A stretch of 8,879 nucleotides of DNA from Acidobacteriota bacterium. Its GTDB lineage: Bacteria; Actinomycetota; Acidimicrobiia; Acidimicrobiales; UBA8190. Below, piece after piece: positions 1-6,258 of the stretch. The notes below the pieces were generated by a model that ran no database searches, was not told the DNA's origin, and worked only from the letters and a program-made list of their open reading frames with translations. The stretch is taken from positions 1 to 8,879 of the forward strand of contig JAGWNV010000087.1 of assembly GCA_028872975.1 (NCBI GenBank), read 5' to 3'. Both the position numbers and the translations under genes were made by a program. Every line of letters begins with the position of its first letter. The first letter of the stretch is position 1.

Positions 1-512
1 CCGAGGGGCCGCCGGCAGAGCAGTCCCCAGGCCTCCTCCCCGAGGAGCCCCCGGATCTCCTCGGCGGGCCGGAGCGGTCGGAGGAAGGTCGGGGCCAGCG
101 TTCCGGCGATCCGGCCGACGGCCCGGTCCCAGCGTTCGAGGGCGGCGAGGTCCCCTGCGAGCCCGGCGGCGGCGAACGACCGGGCCGTCGCCTCGCCGTC
201 CGACCGGCCACGGACGACGGCGACGTCCCCGTCGGGCGCGCACCACGCCACCCGCCTGCTCCGGAGCTCGACCGAGACGCCGAGCGACGCCAGGAGGTCG
301 GACGGGAACAGCGAGACCAGATAGGCGTAGGGCGACACCTTCACGTCCACCCCGGCGAAGGGCCTCGCCGAGACGGCGGCGCCGCCCAACGTGGCGCCCT
401 TCTCGAAGACGGTGACGGTGACGCCGGCCCTGGCGAGCAGGGTGGCCGCCACCAACGAGTTGTGGCCCCCGCCGACGATCGCCACCTTCTTCTGGCCTGC
501 CACGGCCGTCAT
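1..512 (-). CDS. NAD(P)/FAD-dependent oxidoreductase, phytoene-desaturase/PYROXD2-like, N-terminal part
   Basis: The first 170 residues of a flavoprotein whose 3' part lies beyond the left edge. The ATG is at 512-510 and the frame is open to the edge. Residues 10-38 form a beta-alpha-beta FAD-binding fold: VAIVGGGHNSLVAA, then VTVFEK with Glu37 placed to bind the ribose, then a GG pair at 43-44. This layout is typical of the phytoene desaturase / PYROXD2-like amine-oxidase superfamily. The usual third glycine of GxGxxG is Ser19 here. The substrate cannot be read from this fragment. Carotenoid-type desaturation or oxidation of another hydrophobic substrate is possible. No Shine-Dalgarno is visible before the ATG. 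The gene is divergent from the DUF222/HNH gene across 58 bp in which I see no convincing promoter. Confidence 0.85.
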   Translation of the reverse strand, partial: MTAVAGQKKVAIVGGGHNSLVAATLLARAGVTVTVFEKGATLGGAAVSARPFAGVDVKVSPYAYLVSLFPSDLLASLGVSVELRSRRVAWCAPDGDVAVVRGRSDGEATARSFAAAGLAGDLAALERWDRAVGRIAGTLAPTFLRPLRPAEEIRGLLGEEAWGLLCRRPL

Positions 513-570
513 GCTCGCAGGGATCGGTCCTTCGTCCGTGCCGTTACACCCCTCTGGGAGCCTCTCGGCC

Positions 571-1890
571 ATGGCTCGCGCCGCTGTGGCCCGGTCACCG
601 GTGACACCCGCACCGGTGGGTCGCGCACCGGTGGGTCGCGCACCCGCGGGTCGGGCGTCGGTGGGCCGGGGCCCCGCCACCGCCGTCCGCCACATGCGGG
701 CCTTTCTCGCCGGGGCCGACCCCGACACGGTGACGACGGCCCAGGCGGCGGCCTGGCTGCGCGACTGCCTCGAGCTCGAGCGCCTCGCCGCCGCCGGCAA
801 GACCCTCCTGGCCCGCCGGGCCGCCCAGGCCACGGCCTGGGTGGACGAGGGCCATGTGAACGCCGCCAGCTGGCTCGCCGAGAAGTCCAAGGCCACCGTG
901 GGCGAGGCGCTCTCCACCTTGGCCACCTCGAAGGCCCTGGCCGAGCTGCCCGGGACCGAGGCGGCGCTGCGCAGCGGGAGGCTCTCTGCGGCCCAGGCCC
1001 ACGAGGTGGCCCGGGCCGCCGCCCACGACCCCGCCGCCGAGGGCGAGCTCCTCGCCCTGGCCGCCTCGGGATCGCTCCAGGAGCTGAAGGCCAGAGCCGG
1101 CCAGGTCCTCGCCCAGGCCTCCTCGGCCGAGGACGAGCAGGCACGAGAGCGCAAGATCCACGGGCGCCGTGCCCTGCGCCACTACCGCGACCACGACGGG
1201 GCGCTTCGCATCGACGGCCGCTTCACCGCCGAGGCGGGCGGGCGGCTCCTCGCCGCCCTCCAGGCCGAGACCGACGCCCTGTTCGAGGCGGCGAGGAGGG
1301 AGGCCACCCACGAGCCCGTGGCCGCCTACCGGGCCGACGCCCTCGTGAATCTCGTGACCGGCGGCGCCTCGGTGTCGCCGGCGACGAGGAAGCCCTCGGT
1401 GCGCGCCGGCACCCAGCTCACCGTGAGCGTCGACGCCACCGCCCTCGAACGCGGACACGTGGGGCCGGGCGAGGTGTGCGAGATCCCCGGCGTGGGGCCG
1501 GTGTCGGTGGAGAAGGTCCGCCGGCTCCTGCCCTTCGCCGACGTGTGGACCGTCGTGAGGGACTCCGTCGACGTCCTGAGCGTCTGCCACGTGGGCCGGC
1601 TCGTCACCACCCACCAGCAGAAGGCCCTCGAGCAGCGTGACCGGCGCTGTGTGGTGCCGGGCTGCACCGTGGGCCACGGCCTCGAGAACCACCACTGGCC
1701 CGAGGACTTCGCCCGCTCGGGGCGCACGTCGCTCGCCGAGCTGGCGAGGGTCTGCCCCCGGCACCACGACATGATCAGCTACCGGGGATGGCGCCTCGAC
1801 GGAGGGCCCGGCCGGTGGCGCTTGGTGGGCCCTCCCGGTGCGGGCGAGAACCCCGGGCCCGGCGGCGGGATGTTCGAGGACTCGGGCTGA
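571..1890 (+). CDS. DUF222 domain-containing HNH endonuclease-like protein (13E12 repeat family)
   Basis: A 439-residue protein with the architecture of the 13E12/DUF222 family, which is abundant in actinobacteria and often multicopy. An Ala/Arg/Gly/Pro-rich N-terminal stretch (about 1-40) contains a tandem pentapeptide repeat. An alpha-helical DUF222 region (about 41-300) follows, and a C-terminal HNH zinc-finger nuclease domain. In the HNH part, Cys360 and Cys365 (CVVPGC), His374-His375 (LENHHW) and Cys395 with His398-His399 (CPRHH) supply the metal-binding and catalytic set, so the nuclease looks intact. No cellular role has been settled for the family. The ATG at 571 was chosen because GGGAG lies 10 nt upstream. 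An in-frame ATG at 694 would remove the repeat tail but has no Shine-Dalgarno. The frame stays open upstream to 391, but that part overlaps the divergent FAD gene and is probably not translated. Confidence 0.85.
   Translation: MARAAVARSPVTPAPVGRAPVGRAPAGRASVGRGPATAVRHMRAFLAGADPDTVTTAQAAAWLRDCLELERLAAAGKTLLARRAAQATAWVDEGHVNAASWLAEKSKATVGEALSTLATSKALAELPGTEAALRSGRLSAAQAHEVARAAAHDPAAEGELLALAASGSLQELKARAGQVLAQASSAEDEQARERKIHGRRALRHYRDHDGALRIDGRFTAEAGGRLLAALQAETDALFEAARREATHEPVAAYRADALVNLVTGGASVSPATRKPSVRAGTQLTVSVDATALERGHVGPGEVCEIPGVGPVSVEKVRRLLPFADVWTVVRDSVDVLSVCHVGRLVTTHQQKALEQRDRRCVVPGCTVGHGLENHHWPEDFARSGRTSLAELARVCPRHHDMISYRGWRLDGGPGRWRLVGPPGAGENPGPGGGMFEDSG
596..670 (+). repeat. Five-unit 15-bp tandem repeat inside the DUF222/HNH gene
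   Basis: Five consecutive 15-bp units start at 596, 611, 626, 641 and 656. The first three begin with the perfect 8-bp palindrome CACCGGTG. Units 2 and 3 are identical (CACCGGTGGGTCGCG), and units 4 and 5 are degenerate. Because 15 is a multiple of 3, copy-number change keeps the reading frame. The units encode a run of [A/S]-[P/S]-[V/A]-G-R pentapeptides at about residues 9-33, a basic, probably disordered tail. A 12-bp palindrome, GTCACCGGTGAC at 594-605, overlaps the first unit. Confidence 0.85.
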
Positions 1891-1900
1891 ACATCCGCCG
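1863..1900 (+). terminator. Stem-loop across the stop codon of the HNH gene, candidate terminator
   Basis: GGATGTTC (1868-1875) pairs with GAACATCC (1889-1896). The stem extends outward by CGGC (1863-1866) with GCCG (1897-1900) around a single bulged G at 1867. This gives 12 base pairs with a 13-nt loop. The right arm begins inside the TGA at 1888-1890. There is no T-run after it, so it would be a non-canonical, GC-rich terminator or an mRNA 3'-end stabiliser. Confidence 0.4.
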
Positions 1901-1917
1901 GGGCGGGTCTCTTCGGG

Positions 1918-1961
1918 CGGCGTGACGCGATCACGCCGGGCGACGACGCGCCGTCACGCCG
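1918..1961. terminator. Inverted-repeat cluster between convergent genes, candidate bidirectional terminator
   Basis: CGGCGTGA (1918-1925) pairs perfectly with TCACGCCG (1931-1938) around a 5-nt loop. The same left arm, taken as CGGCGTGACG (1918-1927), also pairs perfectly over 10 bp with CGTCACGCCG (1952-1961). The two stems share one arm and exclude each other. The cluster lies between the stop codons of the converging HNH and GNAT genes, where a terminator working on both strands is expected. No T-tract is present. Confidence 0.5.
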
Positions 1962-1973
1962 GCCGCGGGTGCG

Positions 1974-2504
1974 TCAGAGCTCTCGCCAGTAGACGAGGGC
2001 ATCTTCGCCTTCGAGGGCGTCGGGAACACGACCGGTGACGACGAAGCCCAATTCCTCGTAGAGCCGCCTGGCCGGATTGGACTCGAAGACGAGGTTGAAC
2101 TGCATCGCGTCGAACCCGAGCCGGCGGGCTTCGACGCGCGAGTCCTCCACCAGGGCGCGCCCGGCACCCCGTCCCCGCCAGGGGACATCGACCATGTACC
2201 CGGCGTTGGCGATGTGGCCGGCCCTGCCCGGGAAGTTCGGCTTGAGGGAGTAGGCCCCGACGAGCCCGGCGGAAGGCGCCGGCGGGCCCAGCCGGGCGAT
2301 CGCCACGGCGGTCACGCCACTCCCCCAGGCGGCGTCGAAGGCCGACTGGCTGAGCGGCGGGGCCTGGGGGAACCCCTCGCCGCGGGCCACGATGCCGGCG
2401 AAGAGCCCGAAGAGCTCCTCGCCGTCCCCGTCACGAGCCGTCTCGAGGACGACGACGAGGCCGCCGGAGGTCTCGACGCGCCGGACGCCCTCGGGAGCGG
2501 TCAT
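1974..2504 (-). CDS. GNAT family N-acetyltransferase
   Basis: A 176-residue single-domain acetyltransferase of the Gcn5-related fold. It would transfer acetyl from acetyl-CoA to an amine that the sequence does not identify. Motif A is the pyrophosphate-binding loop at residues 103-118 (MVDVPWRGRGAGRALV), fitting the R/Q-x-x-G-x-G/A rule with R110, G113 and G115. Motif B follows as FESNPARRLYEELGF at 140-154, with Tyr149 in the usual general-acid position. The strand before motif A (AGHIANAGYMV) fits the central beta-strands. Length is normal. The ATG at 2504 has no good Shine-Dalgarno, and no in-frame alternative start exists back to the ipdC stop. It lies 60 nt downstream of ipdC on the same strand, so it may be cotranscribed with the steroid operon. 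I know of no GNAT role in that pathway, and the link may be only positional. Confidence 0.88.
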   Translation of the reverse strand: MTAPEGVRRVETSGGLVVVLETARDGDGEELFGLFAGIVARGEGFPQAPPLSQSAFDAAWGSGVTAVAIARLGPPAPSAGLVGAYSLKPNFPGRAGHIANAGYMVDVPWRGRGAGRALVEDSRVEARRLGFDAMQFNLVFESNPARRLYEELGFVVTGRVPDALEGEDALVYWREL

Positions 2505-2564
2505 GGCGAGGCGACCGGTCCTCCGCCCGCGGTCACGTCGATGCGGCCCGCTCGTCCTGCTCCG

Positions 2565-3641
2565 TCATGTCGGGGCGAGCCGGTAGAGGACCTCGGACGC
2601 CTGGAGGACGATCCGGTCGACGAGCTCGGCAACCGTCGGCAGCTCGTCGATGGTCCCCACGACCTGTCCGGTCGGCAGGATCCCGACGTCGGTCCGTCCC
2701 TCGACGAGGGCGGCCCGGGTCATCATCGGGGCGTTGGCCGCCATGACGACCTGGGACCAGCTGAGGTCGTTCCCCTCCTTCATGGCCCGTCCCTCCCGCA
2801 GGAGCGCCGGCATCGACGCGCCGGTGCGCCGCCGGAAGGCCAGGGCGTTGCGGAGGGCCCGGGGCAGGGCCGTCAGGCGCCCGGCGCCCTCGAGATGGTC
2901 GACGACCTCCGTGCGGACCACTCGCTGAGGCGCCCCGTCGACCCGAGTGGTGACGACCGTGCCGGTGACGGGAGTGGCGAGGTACCGCTCCTTCACCTCA
3001 TCGGGCACGGTGCTCTCCCTGGTGAGGAGGAACCGGGTGCCCATGGCGATGCCGTCGGCGCCGTAGGCGAGGGCGGCGACGAGCCCCCGGCCGTCGAAGA
3101 AGCCCCCGGCGCCGATCACCGCCACCTTCCCCCCGACGGCGTCGACGACGTCGGGCAGCAGGAGCGAGGTCGGGACGGCCCCGGTGTGCCCCCCGCCCTC
3201 GGCCCCCTGGGCGATGACCCCGTCGACACCCCACTGGGCCACTTTCTCGGCGTGCCGCCGGGCGCCGACGGTCGGCAGGACGACGACGTCGGCCTCCCGG
3301 AGCCGCGCCACCATCTCCGGCCGTGGCGCCTGGGCGAAGCTCGCCACCTTCACCCCCCGGTCGACGAGGAGGGCCACCCGCTCCCCGGCGTCGGCGGCGT
3401 CGGTCCGGAGGTTCACCCCGAAGGGGGCGTCGGTCCGGGCCTGCACCTCCTCGACGGCGGCGGCCAGCTCCTCGACCGTCATGGTGGCCGACGCCAGGAT
3501 CCCGAGGGCTCCTGCCGACGCCGTCGCCGCCACCAGTCTCGGCCCCGCCACCCAGCCCATCCCGGTCTGGACGATCGGGTACCTGACCCCGGTCAGCTCG
3601 CACAGCCGGGTCCGGAGGGCGGGGTGCGGTGACGCCGTCAC
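2565..3641 (-). CDS. ipdC: FMN-dependent NMO/2-nitropropane dioxygenase-family enzyme, IpdC-like steroid degradation reductase
   Basis: A 358-residue TIM-barrel flavoprotein of the nitronate monooxygenase / FabK-like family. Visible motifs are the N-terminal VQTGMGWVAGPRL (24-36), the GAEGGGHTG loop with His152, GAGGFFDGRG (177-186) and GADGIAMGTRFL (194-205). The last two bind the FMN phosphate. Automated pipelines would call it nitronate monooxygenase. Its place directly after ipdA and ipdB, and its resemblance as I recall to M. tuberculosis Rv3553, point instead to IpdC. IpdC acts on the bicyclic CoA thioester remaining from steroid rings C and D, in the steps that produce the EchA20 substrate HIEC-CoA. 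The exact redox step is from memory and should be treated as approximate. The GTG at 3641-3639 was chosen because it overlaps the ipdB stop as GTGA and AAGGAG lies 9 nt upstream. The frame stays open further upstream only as a shadow of ipdB. Confidence 0.88.
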   Translation of the reverse strand: MTASPHPALRTRLCELTGVRYPIVQTGMGWVAGPRLVAATASAGALGILASATMTVEELAAAVEEVQARTDAPFGVNLRTDAADAGERVALLVDRGVKVASFAQAPRPEMVARLREADVVVLPTVGARRHAEKVAQWGVDGVIAQGAEGGGHTGAVPTSLLLPDVVDAVGGKVAVIGAGGFFDGRGLVAALAYGADGIAMGTRFLLTRESTVPDEVKERYLATPVTGTVVTTRVDGAPQRVVRTEVVDHLEGAGRLTALPRALRNALAFRRRTGASMPALLREGRAMKEGNDLSWSQVVMAANAPMMTRAALVEGRTDVGILPTGQVVGTIDELPTVAELVDRIVLQASEVLYRLAPT

Positions 3642-4435
3642 CCCGGCAGCTCCTTCTGCGCCGCGCCGGCGGGGTCGAGCACCTCCCGGAGCAGCTGGAG
3701 CTCCTCGGCCGACGGCAACCTGCTCGTCGGCACCGCCCCTTCCACCACGAGGGGGAACCCCGTCGCCGCCTCGACCTCCTCGACGGCGACCCCGGGATGG
3801 ACCGACCGCAACCGCATCCGGTGGTCGGGACCGCCGAAGTCGAGGACGGCGAGGTTGGTCACCACCACCCGGACCTCGTGGAACCTGGCCGCCGCCGGCG
3901 CCCCGGCCAGCCGGTCGTAGCCGACGCCGGAGACCATGTCGACGTGCTCGACGAAGACCCGCGGCGAGTGGGCCGGCACCCAGTAGCTCGTCGTGTGGTT
4001 GACGGAGTTCCCGGGCGCCCCCCGGACGCCGATCAGCTGGATCGCCGGTCGTGCCCAGTCCCCGATGCAGCTCAGGTTCTGGTTCCCGTACATGTCGAGC
4101 TGGCTCGCCATCATCATCACGTGCCGCCGGCCCGACCACACCACGTCGAACACCCGCCGGTAGGGCATGGGGGCCTCCCGGAGGACGTCCCCAGGCGCCG
4201 CCGACACCGGCGGCGTGTCGGCCATGAGCGCCGCCTCCCCGTCGGTGAGGACGAGGTCCGGCTCGAAGGTGAGCCGGGCCAGCCGGGCGCCGAGCGACGG
4301 CACGGTCCCGAACGGGCTCACCAGTTTCTCCCCGTCCCCCCGGAAGGCCTCGGCACAGGCCACGGCGCAGACCTCGGCCCGGCGCACCTCGCCTGCCGGT
4401 CCCTGCGGGGACGCCGTCGTGGACGGCCCGGTCAT
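3638..4435 (-). CDS. ipdB: CoA-transferase-fold hydrolase beta subunit, IpdB-like (COCHEA-CoA ring-C hydrolase)
   Basis: A 265-residue class I CoA-transferase beta-type subunit. As I recall the M. tuberculosis IpdB (Rv3552) sequence, the match is strong along the length: RAEVCAVACAE (19-29), GARLARLTFEPDLVLTDGEA (49-68), the GNSVNHTTSYWV stretch, FVEHVDMVSGVGYDR and DFGGPDHRMR. With IpdA it forms a heteromer that hydrolyses the last steroid ring (ring C) of COCHEA-CoA to 4-methyl-5-oxo-octanedioyl-CoA. Where ordinary CoA-transferases carry the nucleophilic Glu in an (S)ENG motif, this protein has LTDGEA (63-68), which suits a hydrolase rather than a transferase. The ATG overlaps the ipdA stop as ATGA. 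It adds about 16 residues (MTGPSTTASPQGPAGE) before the conserved part. A GTG at 4387 with a purine-rich upstream stretch would give the shorter form. Confidence 0.9.
   Translation of the reverse strand: MTGPSTTASPQGPAGEVRRAEVCAVACAEAFRGDGEKLVSPFGTVPSLGARLARLTFEPDLVLTDGEAALMADTPPVSAAPGDVLREAPMPYRRVFDVVWSGRRHVMMMASQLDMYGNQNLSCIGDWARPAIQLIGVRGAPGNSVNHTTSYWVPAHSPRVFVEHVDMVSGVGYDRLAGAPAAARFHEVRVVVTNLAVLDFGGPDHRMRLRSVHPGVAVEEVEAATGFPLVVEGAVPTSRLPSAEELQLLREVLDPAGAAQKELPG
3651..3656 (-). promoter_or_regulatory. Ribosome binding site of ipdC
   Basis: AAGGAG on the minus strand, lying inside the last codons of ipdB and 9 nt before the GTG at 3641. It fixes the ipdC start and rules out the longer open frame reaching back to 4139. 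Confidence 0.8.
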
Positions 4436-5304
4436 CGCCCTGCCGCCGGCCCGGCCGCGCCTGCCGCCACGGCGGCCAGGTACCCCTCCTCGTCGACGTC
4501 GAGGAAGTCGTGGCGGAACGCCGTCCAGGCCTCCTTGTCGGCGGCCGACTTGGCGTAGCGGGACTGGAAGGCCTCGTCGCGCCCGTAGTCGGGTGGGCAG
4601 GAGGTGAAGTGGGCCCCCCGAGGTGCCTCCGCCACGCCGTCGGTGAGGAGCCGGGTCACCACGATCGACTGCATCGGTCCCTCGTCGGTCAGCCGGCCCG
4701 GCTCGACGACCTTCTCGGCGGTGACGAACCGGCGTCGGGCCGCCCCGAGGTAGAGGTCGTCGAAGAAGGGATCGGGACCGAGCACCTGGCCGTTCCCGTG
4801 CCGGTCGGCCCGGTTCATGTGGACGAAGGCGACGTCGAGGTCGAGGGCCGGCATGGCCACGAGCTCTTCACCGTCCTCGTAGGGAGACCGGACCGTCCGG
4901 AGGCCGGGGTTCACCCGCAGCACGTCCGAGCCGAGCCCGGCCCTGGTGGGCAGGAACGGCACCCGCTGACCGGCGGCCGACAGCCCGAGGTAGAGCATCC
5001 CCTCGTCGATCTCCATGGCCTCGAGCCTGCCTGCCTGCCGGGCGGCCCGGAAGTGGGGGTCGAGGGCGATGGAGTCGAGGGTCACGAACCCGAAGACGAT
5101 CTTCCGCACGAGCCCCGCCGCGCAGAGCAGCCCCACGTCGGGGCCGCCGTAGGAGACGACGGTGAGGTCCCCGATGCCGGCCCGGACGATCGCTCGCACC
5201 ACCGCCATCGGCTTCCGGCGCGACCCCCACCCGCCGAAGCCGACGGTCATGCCGGGGCGCAGCTCCCCCACCATCTCCTCGACGGTGCTCCTCTTGTCGA
5301 CCAC
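4432..5304 (-). CDS. ipdA: CoA-transferase-fold hydrolase alpha subunit, IpdA-like
   Basis: A 290-residue class I CoA-transferase alpha-type subunit and partner of the next gene. Recognisable blocks are GGWGSRRKPMAVVRAI (24-39), LTVVSYGGPDVGLLC (47-61), GFVTLDS (72-78), the MEIDEGML segment (97-104), PFLPTRAGLGSD and, near the C-terminus, APRGAHFTSCPPDYGRDE. These agree with the M. tuberculosis IpdA (Rv3551) pattern as I remember it. Glu101 of the DEGM motif probably matches the Glu reported as catalytic in IpdAB. That assignment rests on motif position, not alignment. The reaction is ring-C opening of COCHEA-CoA together with IpdB. The start is a GTG 11 nt after the echA20 stop. The strongest GGAGG is only 1 nt from it, but a GAGG overlapping the echA20 TGA is 9 nt away, suggesting coupled translation. 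The stop overlaps the ipdB ATG by 4 nt. Confidence 0.9.
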   Translation of the reverse strand: MVDKRSTVEEMVGELRPGMTVGFGGWGSRRKPMAVVRAIVRAGIGDLTVVSYGGPDVGLLCAAGLVRKIVFGFVTLDSIALDPHFRAARQAGRLEAMEIDEGMLYLGLSAAGQRVPFLPTRAGLGSDVLRVNPGLRTVRSPYEDGEELVAMPALDLDVAFVHMNRADRHGNGQVLGPDPFFDDLYLGAARRRFVTAEKVVEPGRLTDEGPMQSIVVTRLLTDGVAEAPRGAHFTSCPPDYGRDEAFQSRYAKSAADKEAWTAFRHDFLDVDEEGYLAAVAAGAAGPAAGR

Positions 5305-5315
5305 GCCTCCAGGCC

Positions 5316-6074
5316 TCAGCGCGAGGTGTCGGCTTGTCGCTTGTCGACGAAGGCCTGACGCTGCTCGTCGGCGACCCCCCGGACGTGGAGCTCGTAGGTG
5401 AACCCCTGCTCGTACCGGTAGCTCCGCCGGACGTCCACCGGATCGATCCCGTTGAGCGACTCCTTGGCCCGCCGGATGATGCTCGGGCTCTTGCCGGCGA
5501 TCTCCCCGGCGATGCCGTAGGCGGCCTCGACGAGGTCCTCGCCGGGGACGACGGCGGCGATCGACCCGTAGGCGGCCATCTCGCCGGCGGTGATCGGCGT
5601 CGCCGTGTAGACCATCTGCCGCATCTTGTGCTGGGGGACCAGCCTGGCGAGATGGGTGGCCGCCCCGAGGGCCCCCCGGTCGACCTCGGGCAGGCCGAAG
5701 GTGGCGTCCTCCGATGCCACGACGATGTCGGCGTTGCCGACGAGCCCGATCCCGCCGCCGAGACAGAACCCCTGCACGGCGGCGACGACGGGCACCTCGC
5801 AGTCGTAGACGGCACCGAAGGCCGCCGCGCAGCCCCGGTTCACCCCCACGAGCGCATCGTCCCCCCGGGCCTGGATCTCCTTGATGTCGACCCCGGCACA
5901 GAACCCCTTGCCCTCGGCCCGCAGGACCACCACCCGCACCTCGGGGTCCCGGCCTGCGGCGGTGAGGGCGTCGGCCAGGGCGAACCAGGTGGCGACGTCG
6001 AGGGCGTTCACGGGGGGAACGTCGATGACGACCTCCGCGGTGCCGGCGGCACGGCTCGTCTTCTCGATCCCCAT
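5316..6074 (-). CDS. echA20: Enoyl-CoA hydratase/isomerase-family hydrolase, EchA20-like (steroid ring-D opening)
   Basis: A 252-residue crotonase-fold protein. The oxyanion-hole strands are GFCAGVDIKEI (57-67) and VQGFCLGGGIGLVGNADIV (100-118). The second catalytic Glu of crotonases is present as Glu130 in FGLPEVDRGALGA. The first, which follows GGG in hydratases, is replaced by glycine (GGGIGL), so a simple hydratase reaction is unlikely. The pattern, including VPQHKMRQ, YRYEQGFTYEL and GVADEQRQAFV near the C-terminus, fits EchA20 (M. tuberculosis Rv3550), which hydrolytically opens ring D of HIEC-CoA to give COCHEA-CoA, the IpdAB substrate. It is first in the four-gene minus-strand operon. 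The ATG at 6074 has only a weak purine stretch (GGGGCG) upstream, but the N-terminus has the right length for the family. Regulation is probably through the palindrome in the divergent promoter region. Confidence 0.9.
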   Translation of the reverse strand: MGIEKTSRAAGTAEVVIDVPPVNALDVATWFALADALTAAGRDPEVRVVVLRAEGKGFCAGVDIKEIQARGDDALVGVNRGCAAAFGAVYDCEVPVVAAVQGFCLGGGIGLVGNADIVVASEDATFGLPEVDRGALGAATHLARLVPQHKMRQMVYTATPITAGEMAAYGSIAAVVPGEDLVEAAYGIAGEIAGKSPSIIRRAKESLNGIDPVDVRRSYRYEQGFTYELHVRGVADEQRQAFVDKRQADTSR

Positions 6075-6137
6075 CTGCGCCCCGGCCGCCTCTCCTGCCG
6101 CCGCTGCTCCTGCCGGCCCGTCGGCCGACGGCGCCGG

Positions 6138-6177
6138 TCCTGACGCGCCGTCAGGAAGGGTCGCAGGATAGGTCAGG
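6138..6177. promoter_or_regulatory. Candidate operator in the echA20/SDR divergent promoter region
   Basis: A perfect inverted repeat, TCCTGACG (6138-6145) and CGTCAGGA (6149-6156) around CGC, lies in the 184-bp gap between the divergent echA20 and SDR genes. A third copy of the half-site, GTCAGG at 6172-6177, is exactly 22 bp from the GTCAGG at 6150, about two helical turns. On the minus strand, TATCCT (6170-6165) is a plausible -10 for echA20, which would put the palindrome over the transcription start, a usual repressor position. No convincing -35 is visible. A TetR-type regulator is likely by analogy with KstR2, but I see no mycobacterial KstR2-like CAAG/CTTG palindrome here. Confidence 0.45.
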
Positions 6178-6247
6178 GCCGGTCCGGTCGGTAGTTTGAC
6201 GGCCCGAGCCGGCCGCCGGGCGAGGGACCGACGGAGGCAGGACCGAC

Positions 6248-6253
6248 GAGGAG
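6248..6253 (+). promoter_or_regulatory. Ribosome binding site of the SDR gene
   Basis: GAGGAG lies 5 nt before the GTG at 6259. It selects this start over the ATG at 6196, whose extra 21 residues are Arg-rich and unlike an SDR N-terminus. Confidence 0.75.
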
Positions 6254-6258
6254 ACGCG

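Noticed and set aside
596..670. Possible CRISPR-like or iteron repeat.
   Set aside because: The 15-bp units are directly adjacent with no spacers and lie in frame in a coding gene, so this is a minisatellite, not an array or origin.
462..1767. Long Arg/Pro/Gly-rich frames overlapping the DUF222/HNH gene on both strands.
   Set aside because: They lack recognisable motifs and overlap a gene with an intact HNH domain, so they are compositional artefacts.
2565..3641. True nitronate monooxygenase or FabK enoyl-ACP reductase.
   Set aside because: The fold family fits, but the operon position beside ipdAB and echA20 makes a steroid-pathway reductase more likely.
2214..5358. Very long open frames on the plus strand opposite the steroid operon (for example 2214-3632, 3629-4558 and 4510-5358).
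   Set aside because: They are antisense shadows caused by strong third-position GC bias. Their products are Gly/Pro/Arg/His/Asp-rich with no domain, while the minus strand carries complete conserved enzymes.
6075..6258. Mycobacterial-type KstR2 box.
   Set aside because: No CAAG/CTTG palindrome is found in the divergent gap. The only good palindrome there has a different sequence.
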